Position numbers and translations under genes: made by a program. From positions 1,922,001 to 1,986,000 of the forward strand of contig CP144143.1 in assembly GCA_028485475.2 (NCBI GenBank): DNA of 64,000 bases, in the 5' to 3' direction. The stretch comes from Chitinophagaceae bacterium C216 (lineage in GTDB: Bacteria; Bacteroidota; Bacteroidia; Chitinophagales; Chitinophagaceae). The notes below the pieces were generated by a model, which was not told the DNA's origin, searched no databases, and worked only from the letters and a program-made list of their open reading frames with translations. Shown in pieces: positions 55,955-64,000 of the stretch. Position 1 is the first letter of the stretch; the number at the start of each line of letters is the position of its first letter.

Positions 55955-56719
55955 ATGGATATTGTTATTATAGGTTCTGGAAATGTTGCAGCTGTGCTGG
56001 GCCGTAAATTTGTAGCAGCTGGTCATACCATTGTGCAAGTGCTCAGCAGAAATGCTACTGCGGCATCGGAGCTTGCATACGAATGGGATACCAAGTCTGC
56101 TAATTATACCAGCCTGATCAATAAAGACGCTGATGTATATATCATCGCCGTATCGGATACGGCTATTCCTGAGCTGGCAAATGATCTTCGGCTTGGCGAT
56201 AAGGTGGTAGCGCATACGGCTGCATCTGTAAAGATGGATGTGCTGAAGGAAGTAACTACTAATTACGGTGTTTTTTATCCGTTGCAGAGTTTACGGAAAG
56301 AACAAAAGCTTATTCCCGAGATTCCTATTTATATAGAAGCGGTGAATGAGAAAACCCACCACATACTGTACACACTGGCTCAATCCATATATAAAGATCC
56401 GCCATTAACTGCAGGCATTGAAAAGCGAGAGAAACTACATGTAGCAGCTGTGTTTGTAAATAATTTCACGAATCATATTTTTTCTCTGGCGGAGTATTAT
56501 TGTCAGAAAGAAGGAATTACCTTTTCAGAGCTTTTGCCCTTAATTGATAATACATTTGCCCGCTTGCATAGTGCCTCTCCGTCGGATATGCAAACCGGCC
56601 CCGCTATTCGAGGCGATAAGGAGACGATACAGAAACATATGCAGTTATTGGAACCCTACCCACAACTTTTAAAGTTATATCAGTTCCTAACAGATAGTAT
56701 TACTCAAAGTATACGGTAG
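55955..56719 (+). CDS. Rossmann-fold NAD(P)-binding protein, DUF2520
   Basis: The 254-residue protein has an N-terminal NADP-type Rossmann domain (IGSGNVAAVLG at 6-16) and a C-terminal helical DUF2520 domain (from about residue 125), with FYPLQSLRKEQ in the linker. It resembles ketopantoate or pyrroline-carboxylate reductases, but the substrate is unknown. It heads a run with KdsC, UbiA and Maf genes in the same direction that is conserved in Bacteroidota. Confidence 0.88.
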   Translation: MDIVIIGSGNVAAVLGRKFVAAGHTIVQVLSRNATAASELAYEWDTKSANYTSLINKDADVYIIAVSDTAIPELANDLRLGDKVVAHTAASVKMDVLKEVTTNYGVFYPLQSLRKEQKLIPEIPIYIEAVNEKTHHILYTLAQSIYKDPPLTAGIEKREKLHVAAVFVNNFTNHIFSLAEYYCQKEGITFSELLPLIDNTFARLHSASPSDMQTGPAIRGDKETIQKHMQLLEPYPQLLKLYQFLTDSITQSIR

Positions 56720-56738
56720 TCACATCGTTCCAATCTGT

Positions 56739-56746
56739 TACTTTTG
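56739..56746 (+). promoter_or_regulatory. candidate -7 box upstream of the KdsC-type gene
   Basis: TACTTTTG matches TAnnTTTG 18 bases before the ATG at 56764. No clear -33 element is visible. Confidence 0.4.
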
Positions 56747-56763
56747 CAGCACAAAATTAAGAT

Positions 56764-57285
56764 ATGAATATACTAAGCAGCTTTCGCGAGATTGATACTT
56801 TTATTTTTGATGTGGATGGAGTGCTTACAGATGGGGGCCTGCTGGTGCTGGAAGGAGGAGAGATGGCGCGCAGAATGAATGTAAAAGACGGATATGCTTT
56901 GCAGTTGGCAATAAAAAAAGGATACCGCATTTTTATTGTAAGTGGTTCGTCGCCGAGCGCAGTAGACACCCGATTGAGAAAGCTGGGTATTACCGAGATT
57001 CATTTTCGCGTAAAGGACAAACAAGCTTTTGTAAAAGAATTGGCGACGAAACATCAATTTAATTTGAAGCGTACTTTATTTATGGGCGATGATATACCCG
57101 ACTTGCCTGTAATGGAAGTGGTTGCCTTAAGTTGTTGTCCCGCAGATGCAGTATCCGAAGTGAGAGCTGCGGCAAAATATATTTCAGAAAAGAAGGGCGG
57201 AGAAGGCTGCGTACGGGATGTAATAGAAAAAGTACTGAAGCTTAATGATCATTGGACAGCAGACAGCACTGTGGTATCTGCATGA
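56764..57285 (+). CDS. kdsC: KdsC-type HAD phosphatase
   Basis: The 173-residue enzyme has the HAD motif D16-V-D-G-V-L-T-D and a later GDDIPD block, and lacks a large cap domain, as in the C0 subclass. The size and motifs match 3-deoxy-D-manno-octulosonate 8-phosphate phosphatase of LPS inner core synthesis. No other kds gene is near. A general sugar-phosphate phosphatase is the alternative. Confidence 0.9.
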   Translation: MNILSSFREIDTFIFDVDGVLTDGGLLVLEGGEMARRMNVKDGYALQLAIKKGYRIFIVSGSSPSAVDTRLRKLGITEIHFRVKDKQAFVKELATKHQFNLKRTLFMGDDIPDLPVMEVVALSCCPADAVSEVRAAAKYISEKKGGEGCVRDVIEKVLKLNDHWTADSTVVSA

Positions 57286-57331
57286 TGAGCTAACGTCGAA
57301 AGTTAAAAATTATTAAATATTATAGGGCAGT

Positions 57332-58252
57332 ATGACGCCATTTCTGAAACTAATACGATGGCCCAATTTAGTGTTCATAATATTGACACAGGCTCTGTTT
57401 GAGTATTGCATTTATCAACCTATTTATAAAGGCAATATCCCCGACGGGAATACGATTCGGTTTGCCTTACTGGTAGCAGCATCTGTATTCATTGCAGCCG
57501 CAGGATATATTATCAATGATTATTTTGATATTAATATCGACTTAGTAAATAAGCCTGATAAAACCATTTTGGGCAAGGTAATCAACAGAAGATGGGCATT
57601 GTTGTGGCATTTGCTGCTTAATCTGGCCGGTATAGTATGTACGATACTAGCTGTGCGCACGGCAGGCTGGTACCTGATACTTGCCAATGTGGTTAGCGCC
57701 ATATTATTGTGGTTATATTCTGCAAGATTTAAAAAAGATGCTATAATTGGTAATGTGATTGTGTCTTTGCTTACCGCATGGACTATTATGCTCATCTTCC
57801 TTTCCAAATATTCTTTATGGAATGCGTTCAATAATGCAGATGCTAATCAGGTACGCTTGTTTCGGTTTGCGATACTATATGCGGGATTTGCTTTTATCAT
57901 CTCTTTGGTTCGAGAAGCGATTAAGGATATTGAAGACATGCCAGGCGACCATAAATTTGGTTGTAAAACCATGCCTATTGTATGGGGTATTAATGCTACA
58001 AAAATATACATAGCTGTATGGCTGACTATTTTGATAGCCATATTAGTTATTGTACAGCTGTATGTCTTGCAGTTTCGTTGGTGGGCTGCCGTTGCTTATT
58101 GTGTTGTGCTAATTGTAGCACCATTGTTTTATATAATAAGAAAACTGATACAGGCAAATTCTACACAGGAATATCACCATTTGAGTAGTATGACCAAGCG
58201 GATAATGCTTACCGGAATTTTATCAATGTTGTTTTTTTATTTTTATTTATAA
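57332..58252 (+). CDS. UbiA family prenyltransferase (GGGP synthase partner type)
   Basis: The 306-residue membrane protein has about nine helices. The first Asp-rich motif is N62-D-Y-F-D-I-N-I-D70 and the second is DIEDMPGDHKFG. The sequence resembles geranylgeranylglycerol-phosphate geranylgeranyltransferase-like proteins of Bacteroidota, which are distinct from UbiA/MenA. The real acceptor in these bacteria is not known to me. The Maf gene starts six bases after its stop. Confidence 0.85.
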   Translation: MTPFLKLIRWPNLVFIILTQALFEYCIYQPIYKGNIPDGNTIRFALLVAASVFIAAAGYIINDYFDINIDLVNKPDKTILGKVINRRWALLWHLLLNLAGIVCTILAVRTAGWYLILANVVSAILLWLYSARFKKDAIIGNVIVSLLTAWTIMLIFLSKYSLWNAFNNADANQVRLFRFAILYAGFAFIISLVREAIKDIEDMPGDHKFGCKTMPIVWGINATKIYIAVWLTILIAILVIVQLYVLQFRWWAAVAYCVVLIVAPLFYIIRKLIQANSTQEYHHLSSMTKRIMLTGILSMLFFYFYL

Positions 58253-58258
58253 AGATGC

Positions 58259-58831
58259 ATGAAGGAACAGGCAATTATATTGGCTTCTGCGTCGCCTAGG
58301 CGCAGGCAGTTATTGGAATGGGCAGAAGTGCCTTTTGAAGTAAGGGTTCAAGCTACGGAGGAGAATTTCCCGAAAGCATTAACACCGGCCGAAGCGGCAG
58401 TTTATATCGCTCGTCAGAAAGCGTTAGCTGTAAGGAATCAAATTGCAGAACACAGAGTGGTGCTTGCTGCAGATACTGTAGTCGTATTGGATGGTGTTAT
58501 TATAGGAAAACCTAAGGATGAGGCCCAGGCTATCAGTATTCTCTCTCAATTGCAAGGCCAAACTCATGAAGTGATAACAGGGGTGACTATTATGAAAGGC
58601 GAGAAGGAGCTATCGTTTGCTGATGTGACGCAAGTAACATTCCATGAACTAACATTGGAGCAGATTCGTTATTATATAGAAAAATATCAACCTTACGATA
58701 AAGCTGGAGCTTATGCCATACAGGAATGGATTGGGGTGGTGGGAATAAAGTCCATTAGGGGCGATTTTTATAATGTGATGGGATTGCCTGTAAGCCGTGT
58801 GGTAAAGGCATTGGCAGAATTTCTTCCCTGA
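58259..58831 (+). CDS. maf: Maf-like nucleotide pyrophosphatase
   Basis: The 190-residue enzyme has the N-terminal S10-A-S-P-R-R and the catalytic D72 in AADTVV, followed by K84 in GKPKD. Maf proteins hydrolyse non-canonical or modified nucleoside triphosphates (dTTP/UTP or m7GTP types). The IGVVGIKSIRGDFYNVMGLP segment is typical. The gene is translationally close to the UbiA gene. Confidence 0.95.
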   Translation: MKEQAIILASASPRRRQLLEWAEVPFEVRVQATEENFPKALTPAEAAVYIARQKALAVRNQIAEHRVVLAADTVVVLDGVIIGKPKDEAQAISILSQLQGQTHEVITGVTIMKGEKELSFADVTQVTFHELTLEQIRYYIEKYQPYDKAGAYAIQEWIGVVGIKSIRGDFYNVMGLPVSRVVKALAEFLP

Positions 58832-58906
58832 TTTTTTGTAAATTTATTGCAGTTTGTTGATCGTGTTCAGCCCTATAGGGTTGTATAAGGCACCTATGTT
58901 AACACT

Positions 58907-60160
58907 ATGAATGAACAACTGCTGCAATTTATCTGGCAATTTCAATACTTTAATCGCTCGGATTTACAAACCACCCAGGGAGAGGAAGTTTATATTATTA
59001 CGCCCGGAACGTGGAATAAAAATCAAGGTCCGGATTTTACCAACGCACGTATTCGAATTGGTAATACCGAATGGGCAGGAACTGTTGAAATACATGTGAA
59101 AGCCTCCGACTGGCAGAAACACCAGCATGCCGTCGATTGTAATTATAAAAATGTTATTCTACACGTAGTGTACGAAAATGATCTACAGTTCTCATCAATC
59201 CCGGTATTGGAATTAAAAGGTAGAATAGCTATCAGCTTATTACAGCGGTATACCCAACTCATGGAATCTTCGCATTTTATTGCCTGTGAGAACTTGATTG
59301 ACAATATATCAGATATTACCATTACATCGTGGAAGGAAAGGTTGCTCATTGAACGACTGATGCGTAAAACCGCACAGATACAACAATATATGGCAGCCAA
59401 TCAACAACATTGGGAAGAAAGTTTCTGGTGGCTATTGGCAAGAAATTTTGGAACCAAAATCAATGCCGATGCATTTGAAGCGATTGCACAATCGATACCC
59501 TTAATCCTATTGGCAAAGCATAAACACCAACTAATACAACTGGAAGCGCTTTTGCTGGGACAAGCCGGTTTATTAGAAGCAGATTTTGAAGATAAATATG
59601 CACAACTGTTGCAACGGGAGTATCGTTTTTTAAAAATAAAGTACCAACTGCAGCCTATTGTATATCCTGTTTATTTTTTAAGAATGCGTCCCAGTAATTT
59701 CCCTACAGTAAGGCTAGCACAACTGGCTGCTTTGATACAGCAATCAGCGCATTTGTTTTCCAAAATAGTAGCGGCGCCATCATGGGCGTATGTTAAAAAG
59801 TGGTTGGAAGTAACACCCAATGATTTCTGGTTGTATCACTACACACTCACTGATGAACCCTATTATAAGCCTAAACCATTAGGTGCCGAAATGATTAATA
59901 ACATTTTAATCAATTCCATTGTTCCCATGCTGTTTGCTTATGGGCAGGCACATCAGCAGGAACCACTAAAATATAAAGCTATGCAATGGCTTGAAGCTGC
60001 AAAAGCCGAAAAAAATAGTATTACCAAGGGTTTTGAGAAAATAGGGTTTATTAATAAGTCTGCCTGGGATTCGCAATCTTTAATCGAATTAAAAAATCAG
60101 TATTGTAATCATAAAAGATGTGTTGCCTGTGCCATCGGTAGTGCATTAATAAAACCATAA
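58907..60160 (+). CDS. DUF2851 family protein
   Basis: The 417-residue cytoplasmic protein belongs to DUF2851. The N-terminal block NQGPDFTNARIRIG followed by WAGTVEIHVKASDWQKH and NVILHVVYEND is strongly conserved in this family, and the C-terminus has C400-x4-C405-x2-C408. The function is unknown. The acidic N-terminal block vaguely resembles a nuclease core, and the cysteines could bind a metal. It stands 75 bases after maf. Confidence 0.85.
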   Translation: MNEQLLQFIWQFQYFNRSDLQTTQGEEVYIITPGTWNKNQGPDFTNARIRIGNTEWAGTVEIHVKASDWQKHQHAVDCNYKNVILHVVYENDLQFSSIPVLELKGRIAISLLQRYTQLMESSHFIACENLIDNISDITITSWKERLLIERLMRKTAQIQQYMAANQQHWEESFWWLLARNFGTKINADAFEAIAQSIPLILLAKHKHQLIQLEALLLGQAGLLEADFEDKYAQLLQREYRFLKIKYQLQPIVYPVYFLRMRPSNFPTVRLAQLAALIQQSAHLFSKIVAAPSWAYVKKWLEVTPNDFWLYHYTLTDEPYYKPKPLGAEMINNILINSIVPMLFAYGQAHQQEPLKYKAMQWLEAAKAEKNSITKGFEKIGFINKSAWDSQSLIELKNQYCNHKRCVACAIGSALIKP

Positions 60161-60183
60161 AAACAAAATCGTTCTCTAAAAAA

Positions 60184-60199
60184 CTTAATTCAAATTAAG
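60184..60199. promoter_or_regulatory. palindrome upstream of the outer-membrane protein gene
   Basis: The perfect inverted repeat CTTAATT-CA-AATTAAG lies 96 bases before the start. It may be an operator, or chance in AT-rich DNA. Confidence 0.35.
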
Positions 60200-60294
60200 A
60201 AATAGTTAAGAACAGCCTACGCCTGTCAAAATTCAACCACTTTACGCAACTTTTTGTGCCCTTTATTTGTCTTTAATGACAAAAATTGGAAACT

Positions 60295-60879
60295 ATGAAC
60301 AAAGTAAAAGCATTGTTAGCAGGATTAGCGTTGTTTTTTGTTGCAGGAACAGCAAATGCTCAGAGCATGAAAAACACTTTGAAGATTGGTGCACTTGCGG
60401 GTCCATCCGTAGCATCTAGAAATGCAAGTGCAGCGGCTGGATTGAATGTAGCTTATCAAAATCTTATTACGCCGCATTTGGGCTTAGGTGTAACTACAGG
60501 TTATCATCACCATTTCGGAAAGGATAAGGACGTAAGTAATACTACCTTAAAAAATAACGACTTTGGTGTTATTCCGGTAGCAGCACTATTTAGATATTAT
60601 CCAAAATCAGAAGGGATCTACGTAGGAACTGATTTAGGATATGGTGTAATTACCGGCGATGATAAAGTAGCCTCTAATAGCTCTGTAGAGCGTCCTAATG
60701 GCGGTTTCTACTTGAAGCCAGAGGTTGGATATCACAATCGCCACTGGAACATTTTTGCCCATTATACCAAAGTGTTTACCGGTAGTGATGGAACCATTCG
60801 TGTAAATGGTGCTTCGCAAAAGTATAATGCCGGTATTATTGGTGTAGGTTTGGCATACAACATTGGTCTCGGCCGATAA
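60295..60879 (+). CDS. outer-membrane beta-barrel protein
   Basis: The 194-residue protein has a signal peptide (residues 1-22, ending ANA) and alternating amphipathic strands rich in Gly, Tyr and Val, with a C-terminal aromatic-poor but strand-like end (GVGLAYNIGLGR). This is the layout of small 8-stranded barrels (PF13505/OmpW-like). A function is not evident. I chose the ATG at 60295. Confidence 0.82.
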   Translation: MNKVKALLAGLALFFVAGTANAQSMKNTLKIGALAGPSVASRNASAAAGLNVAYQNLITPHLGLGVTTGYHHHFGKDKDVSNTTLKNNDFGVIPVAALFRYYPKSEGIYVGTDLGYGVITGDDKVASNSSVERPNGGFYLKPEVGYHNRHWNIFAHYTKVFTGSDGTIRVNGASQKYNAGIIGVGLAYNIGLGR

Positions 60880-60925
60880 TTAATATTTGCAAACCTATCT
60901 TTAGCTATAATCTTTTATGCTTAAT

Positions 60926-60950
60926 CCGGCTTTCAAAGCCGGGTTTTTTT
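60926..60950 (+). terminator. terminator after the outer-membrane protein gene
   Basis: The stem CCGGCTT/AAGCCGG is followed by seven T. Confidence 0.9.
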
Positions 60951-61007
60951 ATACTTTGTTGATTTAAGTGTTGTTGCACATTCTGTTCGAGCAAATTGCA
61001 GATTTAT

Positions 61008-61015
61008 TACTTTTG
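61008..61015 (+). promoter_or_regulatory. candidate -7 box of the TrmH-type gene
   Basis: TACTTTTG matches the -7 consensus and lies five bases before the ATG at 61020, so the transcript would be almost leaderless. Confidence 0.45.
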
Positions 61016-61019
61016 CCCG

Positions 61020-61559
61020 ATGCGAAAGTTAAGTATGGAAGAATTGGGCCGAAAGTCCATAGATGAATTTAGAGAGGCTGCTAAAATGCCTATTGTGGTA
61101 GTGCTGGAGAATATCAGGAGTGCTTATAATGTAGGTAGTGTCTTTCGTACCAGTGATGCCTTTTTGATTGAAGCCATTTATATAACCGGATACACAGCGC
61201 GTCCCCCTCATAAAGAAATTAAGAAAACAGCCTTGGGCGCCGAGGAAACCGTAACTTGGGAGTATTTTCCTAACGCTGCTGCAGCTGTGGAAAAACTACG
61301 GGCAGAGGGTTACAAAATTTACGCAGTAGAGCAGGTGGAAAATAGTACTTACCTTCATCAGCTCAACTGGGATGGTAGTGAAAAAATAGCCGTCATTTTC
61401 GGTAATGAAGTTACGGGAGTGGAACAGTCCACCATCGATCTTTGTGACAGTGCCATCGAAATCCCACAGTTGGGTATGAAGCACTCGTTAAATATTGCCA
61501 CAGCGGCTGGTGTGGTTTTGTGGGAGTTGGTAAGTAGAAAAATCAGTAACGTGCTATAA
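61020..61559 (+). CDS. TrmH/SpoU family RNA 2'-O-methyltransferase
   Basis: The 179-residue protein has the SPOUT motifs: NIRSAYNVGSVFRTSDAF (motif 1), IFGNEVTGVEQ (motif 2) and HSLNIATAAGVVLWEL (motif 3), forming the knotted SAM site. The short N-terminus suggests tRNA (TrmH-like) over rRNA substrates, but the target is not decided by sequence. It is two bases from the next prenyltransferase gene. Confidence 0.92.
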   Translation: MRKLSMEELGRKSIDEFREAAKMPIVVVLENIRSAYNVGSVFRTSDAFLIEAIYITGYTARPPHKEIKKTALGAEETVTWEYFPNAAAAVEKLRAEGYKIYAVEQVENSTYLHQLNWDGSEKIAVIFGNEVTGVEQSTIDLCDSAIEIPQLGMKHSLNIATAAGVVLWELVSRKISNVL

Positions 61560-61561
61560 GT

Positions 61562-62470
61562 ATGTCAACAGTGAAGAAATATCTGAGTCTGATAAAATTC
61601 TCGCATACCATATTTGCAATGCCTTTTGCAATGATAGGCTTCTTTCTAGGCTTTCGTATTTTTCAGGCAGGGGGTATTGCGAATTATTCTTATCGAGAAA
61701 CATTTAGTAGCGTATTTCGAGAGAAATGGTTGGTATTTTTATTGGTGATAGCTTGTATGGTATTTGCTCGAAGCGCGGCTATGGCATTTAACCGATATCT
61801 CGACCGCCATTTCGATGCAAAAAATCCCCGAACTGCCGTAAGGGAAATACCGGCAGGTATTTTAAAGGCCGACCGGGTATTATGGTTCACGATCATCAAT
61901 GCGTTATTGTTTATTATCTGTACTTATTTTATCAACCCTCTTTGTTTTTATCTATCGCCAGTAGCATTGCTTGTGATCTTGGGATATAGTTATACCAAAC
62001 GCTTTACGGCGTTATGTCATATCATACTGGGGTTAGGGTTATCCCTGGCGCCTATAGGGGCTTATCTTGCGGTAACGGGAAAGTTTGATGTACTGCCTAT
62101 ACTTTTTTCTTTTGCCGTAATTTTCTGGGTGAGTGGATTTGATATTATTTATGCTTTGCAGGATGAAGAGTTTGACAGGGATCATAACTTATATTCCATA
62201 CCTTCTCAGTTGGGAAAGAGAAAAGCCTTAAGGGTGTCGGAGCTTTTGCATGTGGCCAGTACGGCATGTGTGGTGGCAGCTGGCTTGTACGGAGGTTTCG
62301 GTTATTTGTACTGGGCTGGGGTGGGTGTGTTTGCAGGCATGCTGCTTTATCAACACAATATTGTAAAACCCGATGATTTGCGTAGGGTGAATCTAGCATT
62401 TATGACGGCTAATGGCATTGCATCGGTAGTATTTGCAGTATTAGTAATTGCAGATTTATTTTTATTCTAA
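61562..62470 (+). CDS. UbiA family prenyltransferase, MqnP-like
   Basis: The 302-residue, about nine-helix protein has N77-RYLDRHFD85 followed by AKNPRTAVREIPAG, and a second motif QDEEFDRDHNLYSIPSQLG. The NPRTA..R..PAG pattern matches the UbiA-like prenyltransferase that prenylates the futalosine-pathway product in menaquinone synthesis. Ubiquinone is not expected in this phylum. No other mqn gene is in the window. Confidence 0.88.
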   Translation: MSTVKKYLSLIKFSHTIFAMPFAMIGFFLGFRIFQAGGIANYSYRETFSSVFREKWLVFLLVIACMVFARSAAMAFNRYLDRHFDAKNPRTAVREIPAGILKADRVLWFTIINALLFIICTYFINPLCFYLSPVALLVILGYSYTKRFTALCHIILGLGLSLAPIGAYLAVTGKFDVLPILFSFAVIFWVSGFDIIYALQDEEFDRDHNLYSIPSQLGKRKALRVSELLHVASTACVVAAGLYGGFGYLYWAGVGVFAGMLLYQHNIVKPDDLRRVNLAFMTANGIASVVFAVLVIADLFLF

Positions 62471-62503
62471 ATATCGATTTATTTTTAAATATTCATTAAT
62501 ACA

Positions 62504-62911
62504 TTGGCACGTATCCTCGCTATTGATTACGGACTTAAAAGAACGGGCATTGCCGTTACGGATCCCTTGCAGATTATCGCTTCAGGGCTTACTACTATCG
62601 ATTCTGGTCAGCTCATTCCTTTTTTAAAAGATTATTTTGCTAAAGAAGAGGTAGAAAAAATTATAATTGGATTGCCCAAGAACTGGGATGAAAGCGATAC
62701 GCATGCTACACCACTGGTAGTAAAAGCCATTAAGCAAATAAGAAAACATTTTCCTAATATGCCTCTCGAAACGGTGGATGAGCGTTATACCTCTAAAATG
62801 GCCAAAGATGCCATGTTGGAAATGGGATTAAAGAAAATGCAACGTCGAAATAAGGCCCTAGTAGATGAAATTGCGGCCACCATTATGCTACAGGAATATT
62901 TAGGACGTTAA
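62504..62911 (+). CDS. ruvX: RuvX/YqgF family nuclease
   Basis: The 135-residue protein has the RNase H-like fold of the Holliday-junction resolvase-like family, with the first Asp in AIDYGLKRTGIAV (D8) and DERYTSKMA in the C-terminal half. It acts in 16S rRNA 5' maturation in E. coli. The start is TTG at 62504; no ATG gives a normal N-terminus. Confidence 0.93.
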   Translation: MARILAIDYGLKRTGIAVTDPLQIIASGLTTIDSGQLIPFLKDYFAKEEVEKIIIGLPKNWDESDTHATPLVVKAIKQIRKHFPNMPLETVDERYTSKMAKDAMLEMGLKKMQRRNKALVDEIAATIMLQEYLGR

Positions 62912-62990
62912 ATGCTGCCATTCGACCTTTAATACCGACTTTGCCCTTTTTAATTTCGGATAATTTTCAATATACATTTCTCGGTTTAAC

Positions 62991-62998
62991 TACCTTTG
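62991..62998 (+). promoter_or_regulatory. candidate -7 box of the def gene
   Basis: TACCTTTG lies six bases before the ATG at 63004 and matches TAnnTTTG. It also argues against the longer frame beginning at a TTG at 62941. Confidence 0.5.
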
Positions 62999-63003
62999 CA
63001 GCT

Positions 63004-63582
63004 ATGATCTTACCTATCGTAGCATACGGCAACCCTATTTTACGTAAAGTAGCAGAAGAGATAGACCCGGATTATCCCGGACTAGAACAACTTATTGCAG
63101 ATATGTGGGAAACCATGTACGCCAGCAATGGGGTAGGGCTGGCAGCTCCACAGGTGAACAAGTCCATCAGATTGTTTGTTGTGGACAGTCAACAGGTTTT
63201 TGAGAGTATGGAACCGGATGATGAGGATCGCGATAAATATCCCGATGCCCCGGGCATAAAAAAAGTATTCATTAACGCCTATATAAAAGAACTAGGTGGA
63301 ACTCCCTGGTCTTATAGCGAAGGATGCTTAAGCATTCCCAAAATAAGAGAAGATGTGCAGCGCCCCGAAACGGTAACCTTAGAGTATGAGGACGAAAGTT
63401 TTGAACTACATACCGAAACTTTCACGGGCTTATCCGCACGTATTATCCTGCATGAATACGACCATATTGAGGGCAAATTATTTATTGACCATCTGCCTCC
63501 TTTGCGTAGAAAACTATTGCAAAGCAAACTCAAAGATATTGCTTCCGGCAAGGTGAAAGTGCATTATAAAATGATGCTTTAA
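63004..63582 (+). CDS. def: peptide deformylase
   Basis: The 192-residue metalloenzyme removes N-formyl groups from new proteins. The three motifs are G43-V-G-L-A-A-P-Q50, E107-G-C-L-S-I-P (metal ligand C108) and H150-E-x-x-H154 in HEYDHIEG. The insertion between motifs I and II (about residues 64-85, DDEDRDKYPDAPG) is moderate. The ATG at 63004 fits the family. Confidence 0.97.
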   Translation: MILPIVAYGNPILRKVAEEIDPDYPGLEQLIADMWETMYASNGVGLAAPQVNKSIRLFVVDSQQVFESMEPDDEDRDKYPDAPGIKKVFINAYIKELGGTPWSYSEGCLSIPKIREDVQRPETVTLEYEDESFELHTETFTGLSARIILHEYDHIEGKLFIDHLPPLRRKLLQSKLKDIASGKVKVHYKMML

Positions 63583-63598
63583 AGACACGTCTCAACGA

Positions 63599-64000
63599 CT
63601 AAAGCATATTGTTATCAGCGAAGCTATAGTATCCTAAGTCGCTGACAATTATATGGTCTAGAATTGTTATGTCAAGTAATTGCGCAGCTTGTCTCATTTT
63701 TGCTGTGAGTAATTCATCTGCCTTACTGGGTTGGAGATTGCCAGATGGATGATTGTGACTGAGAATGATATTTACGGCGTTCTTTTCTAGTGCTTTTTTC
63801 AGTATAATGCGTGGATCCGCTACTGTGCCGGTAATGCCTCCCTCGCTGATAATATCAAAGCTGATAAGTTTATTAGCCCGATTGAGGTAAAGTACCGCAA
63901 AAATTTCATGGGTGTAATCTTTTAATCTTTCCTTAAGGAAAAGAGCTGCATCTTGGGAGGACTTGAAGGCTGCTGCTTCAGGAATACTGCCCTGTTGTCT
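63599..64000 (-). CDS. radC: RadC-type JAB domain protein, 3' part
   Basis: The gene enters from the right edge on the minus strand; the last 133 codons and the TAG at 63599-63601 are present. The JAB/MPN zinc motif ILSHNHPSGN..PSKAD is complete, and the C-terminal LDHIIVSDLGYYSFADNN is typical of RadC. The RadC family has no settled function; it is not a proven repair protein. The N-terminal helix-hairpin-helix part, if any, lies outside the window. It converges on def with 16 bases between the stops. Confidence 0.93.
   Translation of the reverse strand, partial: RQQGSIPEAAAFKSSQDAALFLKERLKDYTHEIFAVLYLNRANKLISFDIISEGGITGTVADPRIILKKALEKNAVNIILSHNHPSGNLQPSKADELLTAKMRQAAQLLDITILDHIIVSDLGYYSFADNNML

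Overview
The window is chromosomal DNA of a Bacteroidota bacterium, most likely Chitinophagaceae or a close relative (lineage inferred, not tested). The signs are: promoters of the TAnnTTTG type lying very close to start codons and few Shine-Dalgarno sequences; a TonB-type receptor with carboxypeptidase-regulatory, plug and barrel domains; a UbiA/Maf/KdsC/DUF2520 gene run; DUF2851; and a topoisomerase I with C-terminal RxGxxGP repeats and no zinc fingers. Most of the window is housekeeping. One accessory locus, a surface polysaccharide cluster, occupies about 17.9-38.9 kb.

Layout. 0-5.2 kb: end of a LolD/MacB-type ABC ATPase, an MHS-type MFS transporter with a small membrane protein, a His-rich secreted or membrane peptide, and a SulP anion transporter followed by a beta-carbonic anhydrase (a probable bicarbonate uptake and interconversion pair). 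5.2-10.6 kb: a serine hydrolase, enolase, a DivIC/FtsB-like protein, aspartate carbamoyltransferase, CoaD and an FtsE-like ATPase. 10.5-15.3 kb, minus strand: a glycosyltransferase, a large TonB-type outer-membrane receptor, a DUF445 protein and tRNA-His. 15.5-17.7 kb: a Prc-type C-terminal processing protease.

17.9-38.9 kb: polysaccharide locus of Wzx/Wzy type. It has an SLBB export protein (Wza-like), a Wzz-like chain-length protein, a flippase, a Wzy-like polymerase, three glycosyltransferases, a secreted glycosidase-like protein, a CapE/cupin/CapF/CapG set for UDP-L-FucNAc-type sugars, and a TviB/TviC pair for a UDP-hexosaminuronic acid. The core (21.5-30.6 kb) is visibly more AT-rich than its flanks and has long gene-poor stretches, including an orphan frame broken by TAG codons. 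No initiating sugar-phosphate transferase is present in the window.

38.9-52.2 kb: carbon metabolism. A GntP permease and glycerate kinase form an operon with a perfect palindrome abutting the start codon. LipA and a lipoprotein amidase follow, then a ROK sugar kinase and FucP-like sugar transporter (minus strand), divergent from glycogen synthase and ADP-glucose pyrophosphorylase, followed by an SLC45/GPH-like sugar transporter and a SusA-like periplasmic alpha-amylase. The last four genes fit uptake of alpha-glucans and storage as glycogen.

52.2-64 kb: topoisomerase I, an alpha/beta hydrolase, the DUF2520-KdsC-UbiA-Maf run, DUF2851, an outer-membrane beta-barrel protein, a TrmH-type RNA methyltransferase, a second UbiA prenyltransferase (MqnP-like), RuvX, peptide deformylase and the 3' part of a RadC-type gene running in from the right edge on the minus strand.

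I found no CRISPR array, prophage or insertion sequence. The least understood parts are the AT-rich core of the polysaccharide locus, its secreted glycosidase-like protein, and the cupin inserted in the L-FucNAc pathway.
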